Below, piece after piece: positions 17,479 to 25,569 of a stretch of 64,000 nt of DNA; the first letter of the stretch is position 1, and every line of letters begins with the position of its first letter. The stretch comes from Nocardioides limicola. GTDB taxonomy: Bacteria; Actinomycetota; Actinomycetes; Propionibacteriales; Nocardioidaceae. The DNA lies in assembly GCF_016827675.1 (NCBI RefSeq), contig NZ_JAERJA010000004.1:62001-126000 (forward strand). The letters run 5' to 3'. Both the position numbers and the translations under genes were made by a program. The notes beneath the pieces were generated by a model. It was not told the DNA's origin. It was given only the letters and a program-made list of their open reading frames with translations, and made no database searches.

Positions 17479-20010
17479 TTGCCCGTCCAACAGGACCCTT
17501 CCGTCGCCGGGTACCTCGACAGTGCTGCTCGCCTGACTGCTGCTGAGGACTACCCCGGTGCGGAAGCCGTTCTCGCAGAAGCGATCGGCCGATACCCGGA
17601 GAATCCGATGGTGATGGTGGCCCGCGCGCGGCTGGCCACTCGCAGCGAGACGTGGGAGTTGGCGGCGAAGAGATGGCGCGCCACCCTGGACCGACACGGC
17701 GACACCATTGGCGTCCGCGCGCACACCCAGGCGATCCGCGCATTGCGGCACAACGGTGAGCAGGCGGCAGCGGCGGATCTCGCCGAGACAGCCATAGATC
17801 GCTTCCCGCGCAACTTCCGAGTTCTCGGTGAGGGAGCGCACGTGGCGATGGCCAACGAGCGCTGGTCCACCGCACTGGTGCGTTGGGTGCGCTGGCATCG
17901 GGCCAGGCATCGGCAGGCTCAGCGTGACCTCGAGCCCAACGACTCCATTGCCCTTCCGCTGCGGTCCGCGATCGGCGACTGGAGTCAGTCAGCCTGGGAG
18001 GGGGTGGTCGCGCATCTCGGCGAGGCCGCTCAGATGCCGCTTCCGCCGACTCCCGACTTCTACCTGGCCCTGCTCGACGTGGTGCGCCGAGCCGAGCTTG
18101 ATGAGTGTGAGCTCGATGTCCTACGACACAGCACGGGCCTGTTTCCCGACTTTCCCAGCTTCGCCCATGAACTGGCGCTGCTGCGCCTGCGGCGTGGTGA
18201 GCAGCCCGAAGTGTGGCCGCTGGACGGAGACGCCACAGCTGCCTTCCTTCGTCAGTTTCCGCCGCCTCCTCCCATCACGGAAGGAGTCATTGGTCCACTT
18301 CGGCTGATCACGGTCCGACCGGGATCCTCCGCAGACCTGGCGGTGCGTCACGGTCACTACTTCGATCACGGGCGCCTGACAGGGTTGGTGCAAGAACTCT
18401 CTGCTCGCGACAGGTGGCCGGAGTTGGACAGTGACGTTGATCTGCTCCTTGCCAGGGCGCGACAGTTCGCCCGCCAGTTCGGCTCCGAGGTCAGTTCCGG
18501 TTTGGGGCTCGCCCCTGACGTCATCGCTGATGCGCTGATCCTGACGCTGTACCAGGAGTTGGCGCTCTTCGTGCCGGCGTCCCGTTGTGCCCGCGAGATC
18601 GCGGCGGCGGCTGGTGAAGACCCCGTGATCATCGAGTGCCCGGGCTTGGAGTACCTCTGGCTGGATGGATACGCGGCCAGTGACTTCGACGTCCTGTACC
18701 TGTACTTCGCACTGCTGGAACTCGGTTGCAACGCGTTCCTTCGCCGCGCCGACGATCTCGGGTCTCGTGACGCCACCGGCTTCACTCTTCGGCCGGGCTG
18801 GCGCACCGTGCGATCCCGGCTCGAGGTGGTGCCCGACAGCGCCCGGCACACCCGCGTGTTGGCGCCCGCTGGCATTCGCTCGGTGGCCCGGGTCGCTGCC
18901 CAACTCCCTGATTGCCTGATCCTTGCGACTGGGTCGGTGATCCAGGAGTTCGCCTACTCCAACAACTCTGAAACGTTGCCGATCACCGCAGGCGCCCGCC
19001 TCTGCGGCGGTGAGGAGGACCTGCCGACCTTCACCTTCCCACTCTTCTATGTCGCGGACGTCGAGGGCACCGACCTGGACCCCGACTACGACGATGAGCA
19101 GCCAGGCAGCGCGACCTTCCAGCAGAGCGAGAGCATCGTGGGCACTTGGTCGGACTGGCTGTTGCGGGCCACCGGCGCCCGCCTTCGCCATCTCAAGGAG
19201 GCCGCCGACGTGATGGTGGAGGAGCGAGGCATCGTCGAAGCCCACGTGGCCGATCATATGTACACCGAACCGGTCATCCTGGCCGATGCGGTGAGGCGGG
19301 CCGGAGGACGTGTTGTGCTCTGGCCACACTCGACAAATCCGGTGCACACTGGCTTGCGGAGGGCCGACTCCTTCGATGAGGTCCATGCCGTCACTCGGTC
19401 CGGCGTGCGTATCTGGCGGCATGCGTTCCCGGAGAAGCCGGTCCACCACACCCCGGAGCTCATGATCCGGCCGGACCACAAAGTGTCGCCTGCGGATGGC
19501 GCACCGCTGTCAGTCGTCGTGTTCGGTGGCCGTCCCGCCATGGGTGACATGCCGATGCTCGATGTCGCCGCGCACGTCGAGCTCTACCGGTCCTTCTTCG
19601 CAGGCATCGCGGATCTGCAGCGACAGTTCGACGTGGACCTGTGGTTCAAACCTCGCGGCCGAACCGGTGAACACGAGCAGTGGTTGGAACGCCAAGTCGG
19701 GTCGACCGGAGGCTGGCGCCCGGTCTATGACCACGCCCTTCAACTGGAGTTGCCGAATCCACTGTTCGTCTCCATCTCCAGCGGTTCGTCGGCCCTGCTC
19801 GAGGGGCTCAGTCGGGACATCCCTGGCATGATCGTTCGGGACTTCGCGATACCGGCTTGGATGGACTACACCACCGTCGATCCGCGGACGTTCCCGATCC
19901 TCTCCCGAACAGCAGCCATCGACCAGATCGGTCGAGCAGTCACCGCTGCAGGCTACCGGGACCTGATCGAGCGCGAACGCGTCTTCTACGAGTCAGAGTT
20001 CGGTGTCTGA
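17479..20010 (+). CDS. TPR protein with glycosyltransferase-like C-terminal domain, copy 1
   Basis: An 843-residue protein with no recognised full-length family. Residues about 5-150 are helical TPR-like repeats (alternating A-x(6)-YP-type units). A middle region contains DGYAASDFDVLYLYFALLELGCNAFL. The C-terminal half has a GT-B-like look: a histidine motif WPHSTNPVH with H617, then FKPRGRTGEHE near 722-732 and SSGSSALLEGL near 767-777, the kind of layout seen in TagF-, Kdo- and sialyltransferase-type enzymes. It is paralogous along its length to the protein at 29932-32502. Its 3' end overlaps convergent pseF. Candidate pseudaminyl transferase by context. The TTG at 17479 follows AGAGGA; an earlier TTG at 17443 is possible. 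Confidence 0.75.
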   Translation: MPVQQDPSVAGYLDSAARLTAAEDYPGAEAVLAEAIGRYPENPMVMVARARLATRSETWELAAKRWRATLDRHGDTIGVRAHTQAIRALRHNGEQAAAADLAETAIDRFPRNFRVLGEGAHVAMANERWSTALVRWVRWHRARHRQAQRDLEPNDSIALPLRSAIGDWSQSAWEGVVAHLGEAAQMPLPPTPDFYLALLDVVRRAELDECELDVLRHSTGLFPDFPSFAHELALLRLRRGEQPEVWPLDGDATAAFLRQFPPPPPITEGVIGPLRLITVRPGSSADLAVRHGHYFDHGRLTGLVQELSARDRWPELDSDVDLLLARARQFARQFGSEVSSGLGLAPDVIADALILTLYQELALFVPASRCAREIAAAAGEDPVIIECPGLEYLWLDGYAASDFDVLYLYFALLELGCNAFLRRADDLGSRDATGFTLRPGWRTVRSRLEVVPDSARHTRVLAPAGIRSVARVAAQLPDCLILATGSVIQEFAYSNNSETLPITAGARLCGGEEDLPTFTFPLFYVADVEGTDLDPDYDDEQPGSATFQQSESIVGTWSDWLLRATGARLRHLKEAADVMVEERGIVEAHVADHMYTEPVILADAVRRAGGRVVLWPHSTNPVHTGLRRADSFDEVHAVTRSGVRIWRHAFPEKPVHHTPELMIRPDHKVSPADGAPLSVVVFGGRPAMGDMPMLDVAAHVELYRSFFAGIADLQRQFDVDLWFKPRGRTGEHEQWLERQVGSTGGWRPVYDHALQLELPNPLFVSISSGSSALLEGLSRDIPGMIVRDFAIPAWMDYTTVDPRTFPILSRTAAIDQIGRAVTAAGYRDLIERERVFYESEFGV

Positions 20011-20717
20011 TCGGTCGCCCGCTCCTCCACCAGTCGGTGGATCATCTCGGCACGTTCCCAGTCGTCGGGGGTGTCGATGTCTTGGACTCGCCAATGTGGC
20101 AGCAGATGCAATAGCGTGTTCGCCTGCATAGGGTGGGGGCCGTGGAGCCACGCCGATCGAGTTCCCCAGTAGAACTGACCGGCATCGTGGTAGGCCTGTG
20201 CCAGGTCCTGGCTGCGCGTGTTGACGTGCTCGGGCCAGAGCATCGCCACACGGCCCTCCTTGTCAATCGTCATGCCCCGTTGGACCGGTGCCGGAAAGGC
20301 AGTCGCGGACATCACGAACTGGCACCCCCCGTCGATCAGCCGGTGGAAGGCCTCGTCGACGTCTGCTGGAGTGACGAAGACGGCCGCGGGGTACGCGACG
20401 CACACCTCGCCGACTGTGCCACCGGTCAGAGTTTCGAGGGCTTCGATGGCGTGGCGGACGACGGGGCGGGTCGCGGCGTGATCATTCGCGAGGTCGGCCG
20501 GTCGCCGGAACGGAACCTCGGCTCCAGCGCTCAGTGCCACCTCGGCGATCTCATCGTCGTCGGTCGACACGACGACTCGGTCGATCGCCTCGACCTCGCT
20601 GAGCATCTCGATCGTACGAGCGAGAAGCGGAGTGCCACGGAAAGGTTTGATGTTCTTTCGGGGGATGCGCTTGCTGCCCCCACGTGCGGGAATCAGGGCA
20701 ATCCGGTCTCCTGCCAC
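19986..20717 (-). CDS. pseF: pseudaminic acid cytidylyltransferase
   Basis: A 243-residue CMP-nonulosonate synthetase activating pseudaminic acid as CMP-Pse. The nucleotide-binding motif IPARGGSKRIPRKN is at residues 9-22; the C-terminal segment with WLHGPHP...HWRVQDIDTPDDW is typical of PseF rather than NeuA. Start is GTG 20717, or TTG 20723, which is better spaced from GAAGGGA. Convergent with the TPR/glycosyltransferase-like gene, overlapping it by 25 bases, and divergent from pseG. This is the only intact pseF; a second copy survives as a C-terminal fragment at 23937-24098. Confidence 0.9.
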   Translation of the reverse strand: MAGDRIALIPARGGSKRIPRKNIKPFRGTPLLARTIEMLSEVEAIDRVVVSTDDDEIAEVALSAGAEVPFRRPADLANDHAATRPVVRHAIEALETLTGGTVGEVCVAYPAAVFVTPADVDEAFHRLIDGGCQFVMSATAFPAPVQRGMTIDKEGRVAMLWPEHVNTRSQDLAQAYHDAGQFYWGTRSAWLHGPHPMQANTLLHLLPHWRVQDIDTPDDWERAEMIHRLVEERATDQTPNSDS

Positions 20718-20769
20718 GTGCAATCCGTTCCCTTCTTCGTGTCCTCGGGGCCCATGCCCGTACGCTGCG

Positions 20770-20779
20770 ACTGTAGCGT
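20770..20779. promoter_or_regulatory. overlapping divergent -10 boxes, pseF / pseG
   Basis: On the minus strand TACAGT (20775-20770) faces pseF; on the plus strand TAGCGT (20774-20779) faces pseG. The two overlap by two bases, so the two transcripts would compete for one site. No strong -35 boxes seen. Confidence 0.3.
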
Positions 20780-20794
20780 TCGCCGCCGGGAGAC

Positions 20795-20817
20795 ATCGAC
20801 CGAGTCTCTTGGTCGAT
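20795..20817. promoter_or_regulatory. 7-bp inverted repeat in the pseG leader
   Basis: ATCGACC and GGTCGAT, perfect 7-bp arms separated by 9 bases, lie between the candidate pseG -10 box and its GGGAGG ribosome binding site (20828-20833). It may be a regulator site or an mRNA hairpin. Confidence 0.35.
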
Positions 20818-20838
20818 CGATGACACCGGGAGGTCCGC

Positions 20839-21849
20839 GTGGCTGTCGATGCCCTCATCTGCTGTGACCTCGGCCCGAGGGTGGGCGTGGGTCATTTGAT
20901 GCGCTGTCTGGCTCTGGCCGAGGAGTTGCTGGCCCGCGGGCGTGGGGTGGTGGTCGCGGCCGATGTGGAGTCCGTTCCGTTCGCTGCCGAGCAGCTTCGA
21001 GCCAGGGGCATTCGTTCGGTCCCTGCAGCAGTTGATGCGGCCGACCATCTCGAACTGCTGAAGGGACTCCAGCCACGTGTTGTCGTGATCGACTCCTACG
21101 CTCTTCCGGCCGCGGTCTACTCCGCGGTCCGGGAACGGGTCGATCTGGTAGCGATCGTCGATGGCGATCCGCGTGATCGTGATGCGGACATCTACGTAGA
21201 TCAGAACTTCGGTTCGGAGGATGAGACATGGGTGCTCGCTCCCGGCTCGCGCCGGATGGCCGGTTCGAAGTTCGCGTTGATGCGCGACGACATCATCGCC
21301 CAGCGGCCGGCAACACCTCGTCGAGGGGGAGATCGAGACCCTCCGGAGGTGTTCGCATTCTTCGGTGGCACGGACGCGTACGGCGCCGCCCCGGTCGTGG
21401 CGCGAGCGCTTGCCCGCACCCGTGCGCCGTTCTCGGCGACCTTTGTTGCCCGTCCCGATCAGCACGATGATGTGGCTCGGGTCCCGATCGGGACCGGGCA
21501 GTCATTGAGCGTGATCGAGCCGACCGACGACCTTGCCGCCAGGATGGCGCGCGCCGACCTGGTCATCAGTGCGGCCGGTACCTCGATCTGGGAACTCGCG
21601 TGCGTGGGCGTAGCCGCCGGACTGGTATGCGTGGCGGACAATCAACGGGACGGCTACGACCGAGTGGTGGGTGAGCAGGTGGCGGTCGGGATCGGCCGCC
21701 TGGCCGAACTGCGCGAACGTCGAACTGCGGAGCCCGCCTTGGCGCGACTCATGATCGACGGCGGATTGCGAGACAGGCTCAGAGAACGCGCGTGGGCGCT
21801 CGTCGATGGTCGTGGTCGGCAAAGAGTGGTGGATGTGATGGGGTTGTGA
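20839..21849 (+). CDS. pseG: UDP-2,4-diacetamido-2,4,6-trideoxy-beta-L-altropyranose hydrolase, copy 1
   Basis: A 336-residue GT-B-like nucleotide-sugar hydrolase that removes UDP in pseudaminic acid synthesis. The GVGHLMRCLALAEEL motif places the likely catalytic His at 19; the C-terminal UDP-binding region reads SAAGTSIWELACVG (about 237-250). GTG start with GGGAGG 5 bases before it. It is the first gene of a long plus-strand operon (pseG, pseI, GNAT, second pseG set). Confidence 0.9.
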   Translation: MAVDALICCDLGPRVGVGHLMRCLALAEELLARGRGVVVAADVESVPFAAEQLRARGIRSVPAAVDAADHLELLKGLQPRVVVIDSYALPAAVYSAVRERVDLVAIVDGDPRDRDADIYVDQNFGSEDETWVLAPGSRRMAGSKFALMRDDIIAQRPATPRRGGDRDPPEVFAFFGGTDAYGAAPVVARALARTRAPFSATFVARPDQHDDVARVPIGTGQSLSVIEPTDDLAARMARADLVISAAGTSIWELACVGVAAGLVCVADNQRDGYDRVVGEQVAVGIGRLAELRERRTAEPALARLMIDGGLRDRLRERAWALVDGRGRQRVVDVMGL

Positions 21850-21857
21850 GGATGGGT

Positions 21858-22940
21858 ATGAGGACGATCGAGGTCAATGGTCGCAAGATCGGTGACGGAC
21901 ACCCGCCGCTCCTGATTGCGGAGATGTCGGGCAATCACAACGGGGACAAGGCGCGCGCACTGGAAATCGTGCGGGCCGCTGCGGCGGCCGGTGCGGATGC
22001 GCTCAAGATCCAGACCTACACGGCCGACACGATCACCCTGGATGTCGATCGGCCGGAGTTCCGGCTCAGCGCCGATCACCCGTTGTGGCCCCATCGCAGG
22101 CTCTATGACCTGTACCTGGAGGCGCACACCCCGTGGGCGTGGCACAAGGACATCTTCGACCTCGCCGGCGAGCTTGGCATGTTGGCGTTCTCCGCCCCGT
22201 TCGACCCGACGGCGATCGAGTTCCTCGACCAGCTCGATGTTCCGATGATGAAGGTCGCCTCGTCAGAGATCACCGACCTGCCATTGATCCACGCCGTCGC
22301 TGCGACTGGCCGTCCGATCATCATCTCGACCGGGACCGCCACCATGGGAGAGATCGACGCTGCCGTGCGGACAGCGCGATCCACGGGTAACGAGGATGTC
22401 ATCGTGCTCGGGTGCACGGCGTCGTATCCCGCCCCCCCGGATGCCTCCAACGTCCGCGCGTTGCCGGTGATCCGAGATGCGCTCGACGTTCCGGTGGGAT
22501 TGTCTGATCACACGATGGGGATCGGGGCATCCGTCGCGGCTGTAGCCCTCGGGGCCTGCGTCATCGAGAAGCACCTGACGCTCTCCCGTGATGACGGGGG
22601 CGTGGACGCGGGCTTCTCGCTGGAGCCCCACGAGTTCCGGTTGCTCGTGTCGGAGGCATACACGGCCTGGCAGTCACTCGGAGAACCTGTGGTCGGCCCC
22701 AAGCGCGTGGAGTCGGAGGTCCTGGGCCTGCGGCGCTCCCTGTATGTCACCCGCGACGTCAGGGCCGGAGACGTCGTATCACCCGAGAATGTGCGGTCGG
22801 TCCGTCCGGCCGCCGGCCTGCGGACGGACCGATTCGACGAGATCGTCGGGCGCCGCTTCTGCAGGGACGCGGTTGCCGGCACGCCGATGTCTCTCGATCT
22901 CGTCATGGGCGACCCTGCCGTAGGCTCGCCTCGTGAGTGA
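21858..22940 (+). CDS. pseI: pseudaminic acid synthase, copy 1
   Basis: A 360-residue NeuB-family TIM-barrel enzyme with a C-terminal SAF (antifreeze-like) domain, condensing the 6-deoxy-altrose derivative with phosphoenolpyruvate. AEMSGNHN is at residues 21-28, the PseI-type form of the signature; SAPFDPTAIEFLDQL about 112-126 and SDHTMG about 216-221 follow. GAGG 6 bases before ATG 21858 favours that start over ATG 21852. The GNAT gene starts inside its 3' end. Confidence 0.9.
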   Translation: MRTIEVNGRKIGDGHPPLLIAEMSGNHNGDKARALEIVRAAAAAGADALKIQTYTADTITLDVDRPEFRLSADHPLWPHRRLYDLYLEAHTPWAWHKDIFDLAGELGMLAFSAPFDPTAIEFLDQLDVPMMKVASSEITDLPLIHAVAATGRPIIISTGTATMGEIDAAVRTARSTGNEDVIVLGCTASYPAPPDASNVRALPVIRDALDVPVGLSDHTMGIGASVAAVALGACVIEKHLTLSRDDGGVDAGFSLEPHEFRLLVSEAYTAWQSLGEPVVGPKRVESEVLGLRRSLYVTRDVRAGDVVSPENVRSVRPAAGLRTDRFDEIVGRRFCRDAVAGTPMSLDLVMGDPAVGSPRE

Positions 22941-23805
22941 CGCCGTTCTCCGTCCGATGCGGCACGAGGATCTGGTCGCCGCGGAAGAGGTCTGCGACAC
23001 CGCGCTCGACGATGTCGCCGCGGCGACGTCGTTTCGGGGAGACCCGGAGCCGGCACAGCGCAGCGCCGAGCGGAAGAATCGTTGGATCCAGCGCACGCGC
23101 GCATTCCTGGAGTCCGACCCCGGCGGCTGCTGGGTGGCCGAGGGGGACGTTGGCGTCGTCGGCGTCGCGACCGCGGTGGTTCGGGAACGGTTGTGGATCT
23201 TGGCCGCGTATGCCACCCGGCGGGGGGCACAAGGCCGCGGCATCGGCAAACTGGTGCTTGACGCGGCAGAGTCGTACGGCGCGGACTGCGACCGAGCTCT
23301 CCTCGCTTCCACGAACGATCCCCGCGCCCTGAGGCGGTACCACCTCTCAGGATTCGACCTTCACCCCCAGTTCGAATTCGGTGGGTGCCCGGACCGCTCG
23401 GCTCTCCCCGCCGTGAGGGGCCTGCGTGACGGGGCGGCCGAGGACCGGGAGTGGATCGATGACCTCGATCGCAGCCTGCGCGGCGGTGCGCATGGCCCGG
23501 ATCACGCACTCCTGGCGCCCGGTGCGCGACTCGTGGTCGCAGATGACCGAACTGGGTACGCGTACGTCTCGCCGGGGTACGTGAAGGTGGTTGCTGCCAG
23601 CCGGGTCGCCACGGCCAAATCGCTACTGTGGGAGTGCCTGGCCTCCTCATCGGATGACGTCAGGATTCCCAACATCACCAGCTCGAACCGGTGGGCGATC
23701 GACGTGGGTATGCAAGCGAGGCTGTCCTTGCGGACCCAGAACTATCTCGCGGTTCGCGGGATGGCGCCGCCGGCGCCGTACATTCACGACACAGCGTTGC
23801 TGTGA
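22933..23805 (+). CDS. two-domain GNAT acetyltransferase
   Basis: A 290-residue protein with an N-terminal GNAT domain whose acetyl-CoA loop is GAQGRGIGK at residues 98-106, and a degenerate GNAT-like C-terminal half (about 170-290). GTG start overlaps the pseI stop. No other acetyltransferase sits in the pathway genes, so this is the obvious candidate for the PseH step (N-acetylation of UDP-4-amino-4,6-dideoxy-AltNAc). However, it is longer than PseH and of a different two-domain type, so an unrelated acceptor is possible. Confidence 0.7.
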   Translation: MSDAVLRPMRHEDLVAAEEVCDTALDDVAAATSFRGDPEPAQRSAERKNRWIQRTRAFLESDPGGCWVAEGDVGVVGVATAVVRERLWILAAYATRRGAQGRGIGKLVLDAAESYGADCDRALLASTNDPRALRRYHLSGFDLHPQFEFGGCPDRSALPAVRGLRDGAAEDREWIDDLDRSLRGGAHGPDHALLAPGARLVVADDRTGYAYVSPGYVKVVAASRVATAKSLLWECLASSSDDVRIPNITSSNRWAIDVGMQARLSLRTQNYLAVRGMAPPAPYIHDTALL

Positions 23806-23830
23806 TCACGCCGACGTGATTCTCGTGTGA

Positions 23831-23857
23831 GGTTCTACCACGGAACAGTGTAGAACC
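23831..23857. other. 8-bp inverted repeat between the two pse sets
   Basis: GGTTCTAC (23831-23838) and GTAGAACC (23850-23857) are perfect arms separated by 11 bases. It lies in the 131-base gap after the GNAT gene, right before the pseF fragment, at the junction of the two gene sets. It could be a weak terminator, an operator or a recombination remnant. Confidence 0.45.
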
Positions 23858-23936
23858 GGGTGCTAGTTTGGCCCGCATCAGCCAGTCGCCCACACCGACA
23901 CTCAAGGGGCGGAACATCCTTGTGAGCCAAGTTCGA

Positions 23937-24098
23937 ACTCGGGGCACTCGCGCCGCGTGGCTGCATGGTCCGCCGGTGCTGCAGGCGCGCACCCAGCTGC
24001 ACGTGCTGCCGCACGGGCGGGTCCAGGACATCGACACCCCTGGGGATCGGGAGCGTGCCGAGTTGCTGCACCGACTGATCGAGGCGCGTGAGGCGTGA
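23937..24098 (+). pseudogene. pseF: pseF C-terminal remnant
   Basis: This stretch reads TRAAWLHGPP...HGRVQDIDTPGDRERAELLHRLIE, matching the C-terminal end of intact PseF at 19986-20717 (TRSAWLHGPHP...HWRVQDIDTPDDWERAEMIHRLVE). All of the nucleotidyltransferase core including the PARGGSKR motif is missing. The stop codon overlaps the GTG of pseG copy 2 as if the ancestral gene order was pseF-pseG. It may still be translated as a short leader peptide that couples pseG translation. Confidence 0.85.
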
Positions 24099-25543
24099 CG
24101 GCGTCGCGCACTGTGCTCATCCGCGCTGATGCAGGCCCACGGATCGGCAGGGGCCACGTGGTCAGACAGATCTCGCTCGCCCGCGCACTCGCCGGCTGTT
24201 CCGCTGAGGTGCGGTTCATCTCAGCCGGGCGTGCGGATCCGCTCATCGCCGAAGCTGGCTTCGAGAGCATCGCGTTGTCCGACGAGCTCCCATCGTTCGA
24301 GCGACCATGGTCGCTGGACCGTCAGCTCGCTGATGCCGACGCGACCATCGCCGCGGCCGGCGGGTCGGTCGACGCTGTCATCGTGGACCACTACGGCCTG
24401 GACCGGCTGTGGGACTCGCGCGTACGACCGATCGCGGGGCAGCTCGTCGCGGTCAGTGACCTCGCCACCACGGCCCGCGACGTCGACCGACTCGTCGACC
24501 ACAACTGGTACGGCACCGGATCCGCTACCCGCTACGACGAGCTGCTGCCCGATCACTGCCGCACCCACATCGGCCCTCGCTACGCCCTCCTGCAGCGCGC
24601 CTACCGTGACCTACGCGCGCACCGGCCCAGCGTGCAGTGGCCGCCCCAGCGAGTCCTGGTGTCCTTCGGTGGCACCGATCCGGGTGGCGAGACGGCGCGG
24701 GCGGTGGCGGCGCTCTCGGCCACCGAGGTGGATGCGGCCATCGATGTGGTGGTAGGGAATCCCGGCGCCGTGACAGGGAGGCTGAGGGAGCTGGTGGCGG
24801 CCGACACCAGAGTCGAGCTCCACGTGGCGGTGCCGACGCTCGCTCCGCTGTTGGCAGAGGCGGATCTCTCCGTCGGTGCCAGCGGCGCGGCGACGTGGGA
24901 ACGAATGTGCTTGCGAGTGCCGAGCGTGGTCACCACCACCGCGCCCGACCAGTCCGGCGTCACGCGGGCACTGGACGACGCCGGCCTCGTCGTCTGGGCC
25001 GGCCTGGTCGGCCAGGTCCCCCACGAACGGTACATCGAGACCTTCGCCCGACTGCTCGAGCACGGGCCGCCGCGTCCCCCCGACCTCGTCGACGGGTGGG
25101 GCACTGATCGAGTCGCGGCCCTGATCTGCCCATCCGGTCAGCCACAGGTCGCCCTCGTTGCAGCAGACGCCCGATCTGCCCCCGCTCATCTGTCCGACAG
25201 TGATCAGCCCCAGGACTGGCGCCGTGACGAGGCGGCCTTCGGGTCCGACCTGAGTGACCCCGATGTCCACCGACTCACCCTCCTCGTCGACGGAGTCCCC
25301 ACAGGATGGATACGCGGCAGCATCCGGGGAGATGCGGTGCGAGTGACCGGGGGAGTGGATCCGGCAGCGGGCCTCGACCAGGGTGTGCTCGCTGCGCTGT
25401 CATCGTCGGGTCGGTGGCGCAGGAGTCGGGGCCACCTGGACTTCGAACCAGCTGGAGTCCATCACCTAGACTTCGACTCCGTCGGGTCCTCCGCCGGAGA
25501 CCTGACCCGACAGGGCGGGTGGATGGTCCCGCTCCAGACATGA
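24095..25543 (+). CDS. pseG: PseG-like hydrolase with C-terminal extension, copy 2
   Basis: A 482-residue protein. Residues 1 to about 340 are a PseG domain (GRGHVVRQISLAR with His at 21; GASGAATWERMCL about 268-280), clearly related to but diverged from copy 1. The remaining about 140 residues are absent from copy 1 and include a GNAT-like strand pattern (HRLTLLVDGVPTGWIRG) but no RGxG acetyl-CoA loop. PseG-PseH fusions exist in other bacteria, so this may be a decayed or atypical PseH domain. GTG start overlaps the pseF remnant's stop; the ATP-grasp gene follows. Confidence 0.82.
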   Translation: MTASRTVLIRADAGPRIGRGHVVRQISLARALAGCSAEVRFISAGRADPLIAEAGFESIALSDELPSFERPWSLDRQLADADATIAAAGGSVDAVIVDHYGLDRLWDSRVRPIAGQLVAVSDLATTARDVDRLVDHNWYGTGSATRYDELLPDHCRTHIGPRYALLQRAYRDLRAHRPSVQWPPQRVLVSFGGTDPGGETARAVAALSATEVDAAIDVVVGNPGAVTGRLRELVAADTRVELHVAVPTLAPLLAEADLSVGASGAATWERMCLRVPSVVTTTAPDQSGVTRALDDAGLVVWAGLVGQVPHERYIETFARLLEHGPPRPPDLVDGWGTDRVAALICPSGQPQVALVAADARSAPAHLSDSDQPQDWRRDEAAFGSDLSDPDVHRLTLLVDGVPTGWIRGSIRGDAVRVTGGVDPAAGLDQGVLAALSSSGRWRRSRGHLDFEPAGVHHLDFDSVGSSAGDLTRQGGWMVPLQT

Positions 25544-25569
25544 CCACGCCGGACGCACGAGAGGGTCAC

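Noticed and set aside
24095..25543. Assignment as NeuC-type UDP-GlcNAc 2-epimerase
   Set aside because: The GRGH-x(2)-R motif and its pairing with PseI-type synthases fit PseG; NeuC-specific motifs were not seen.
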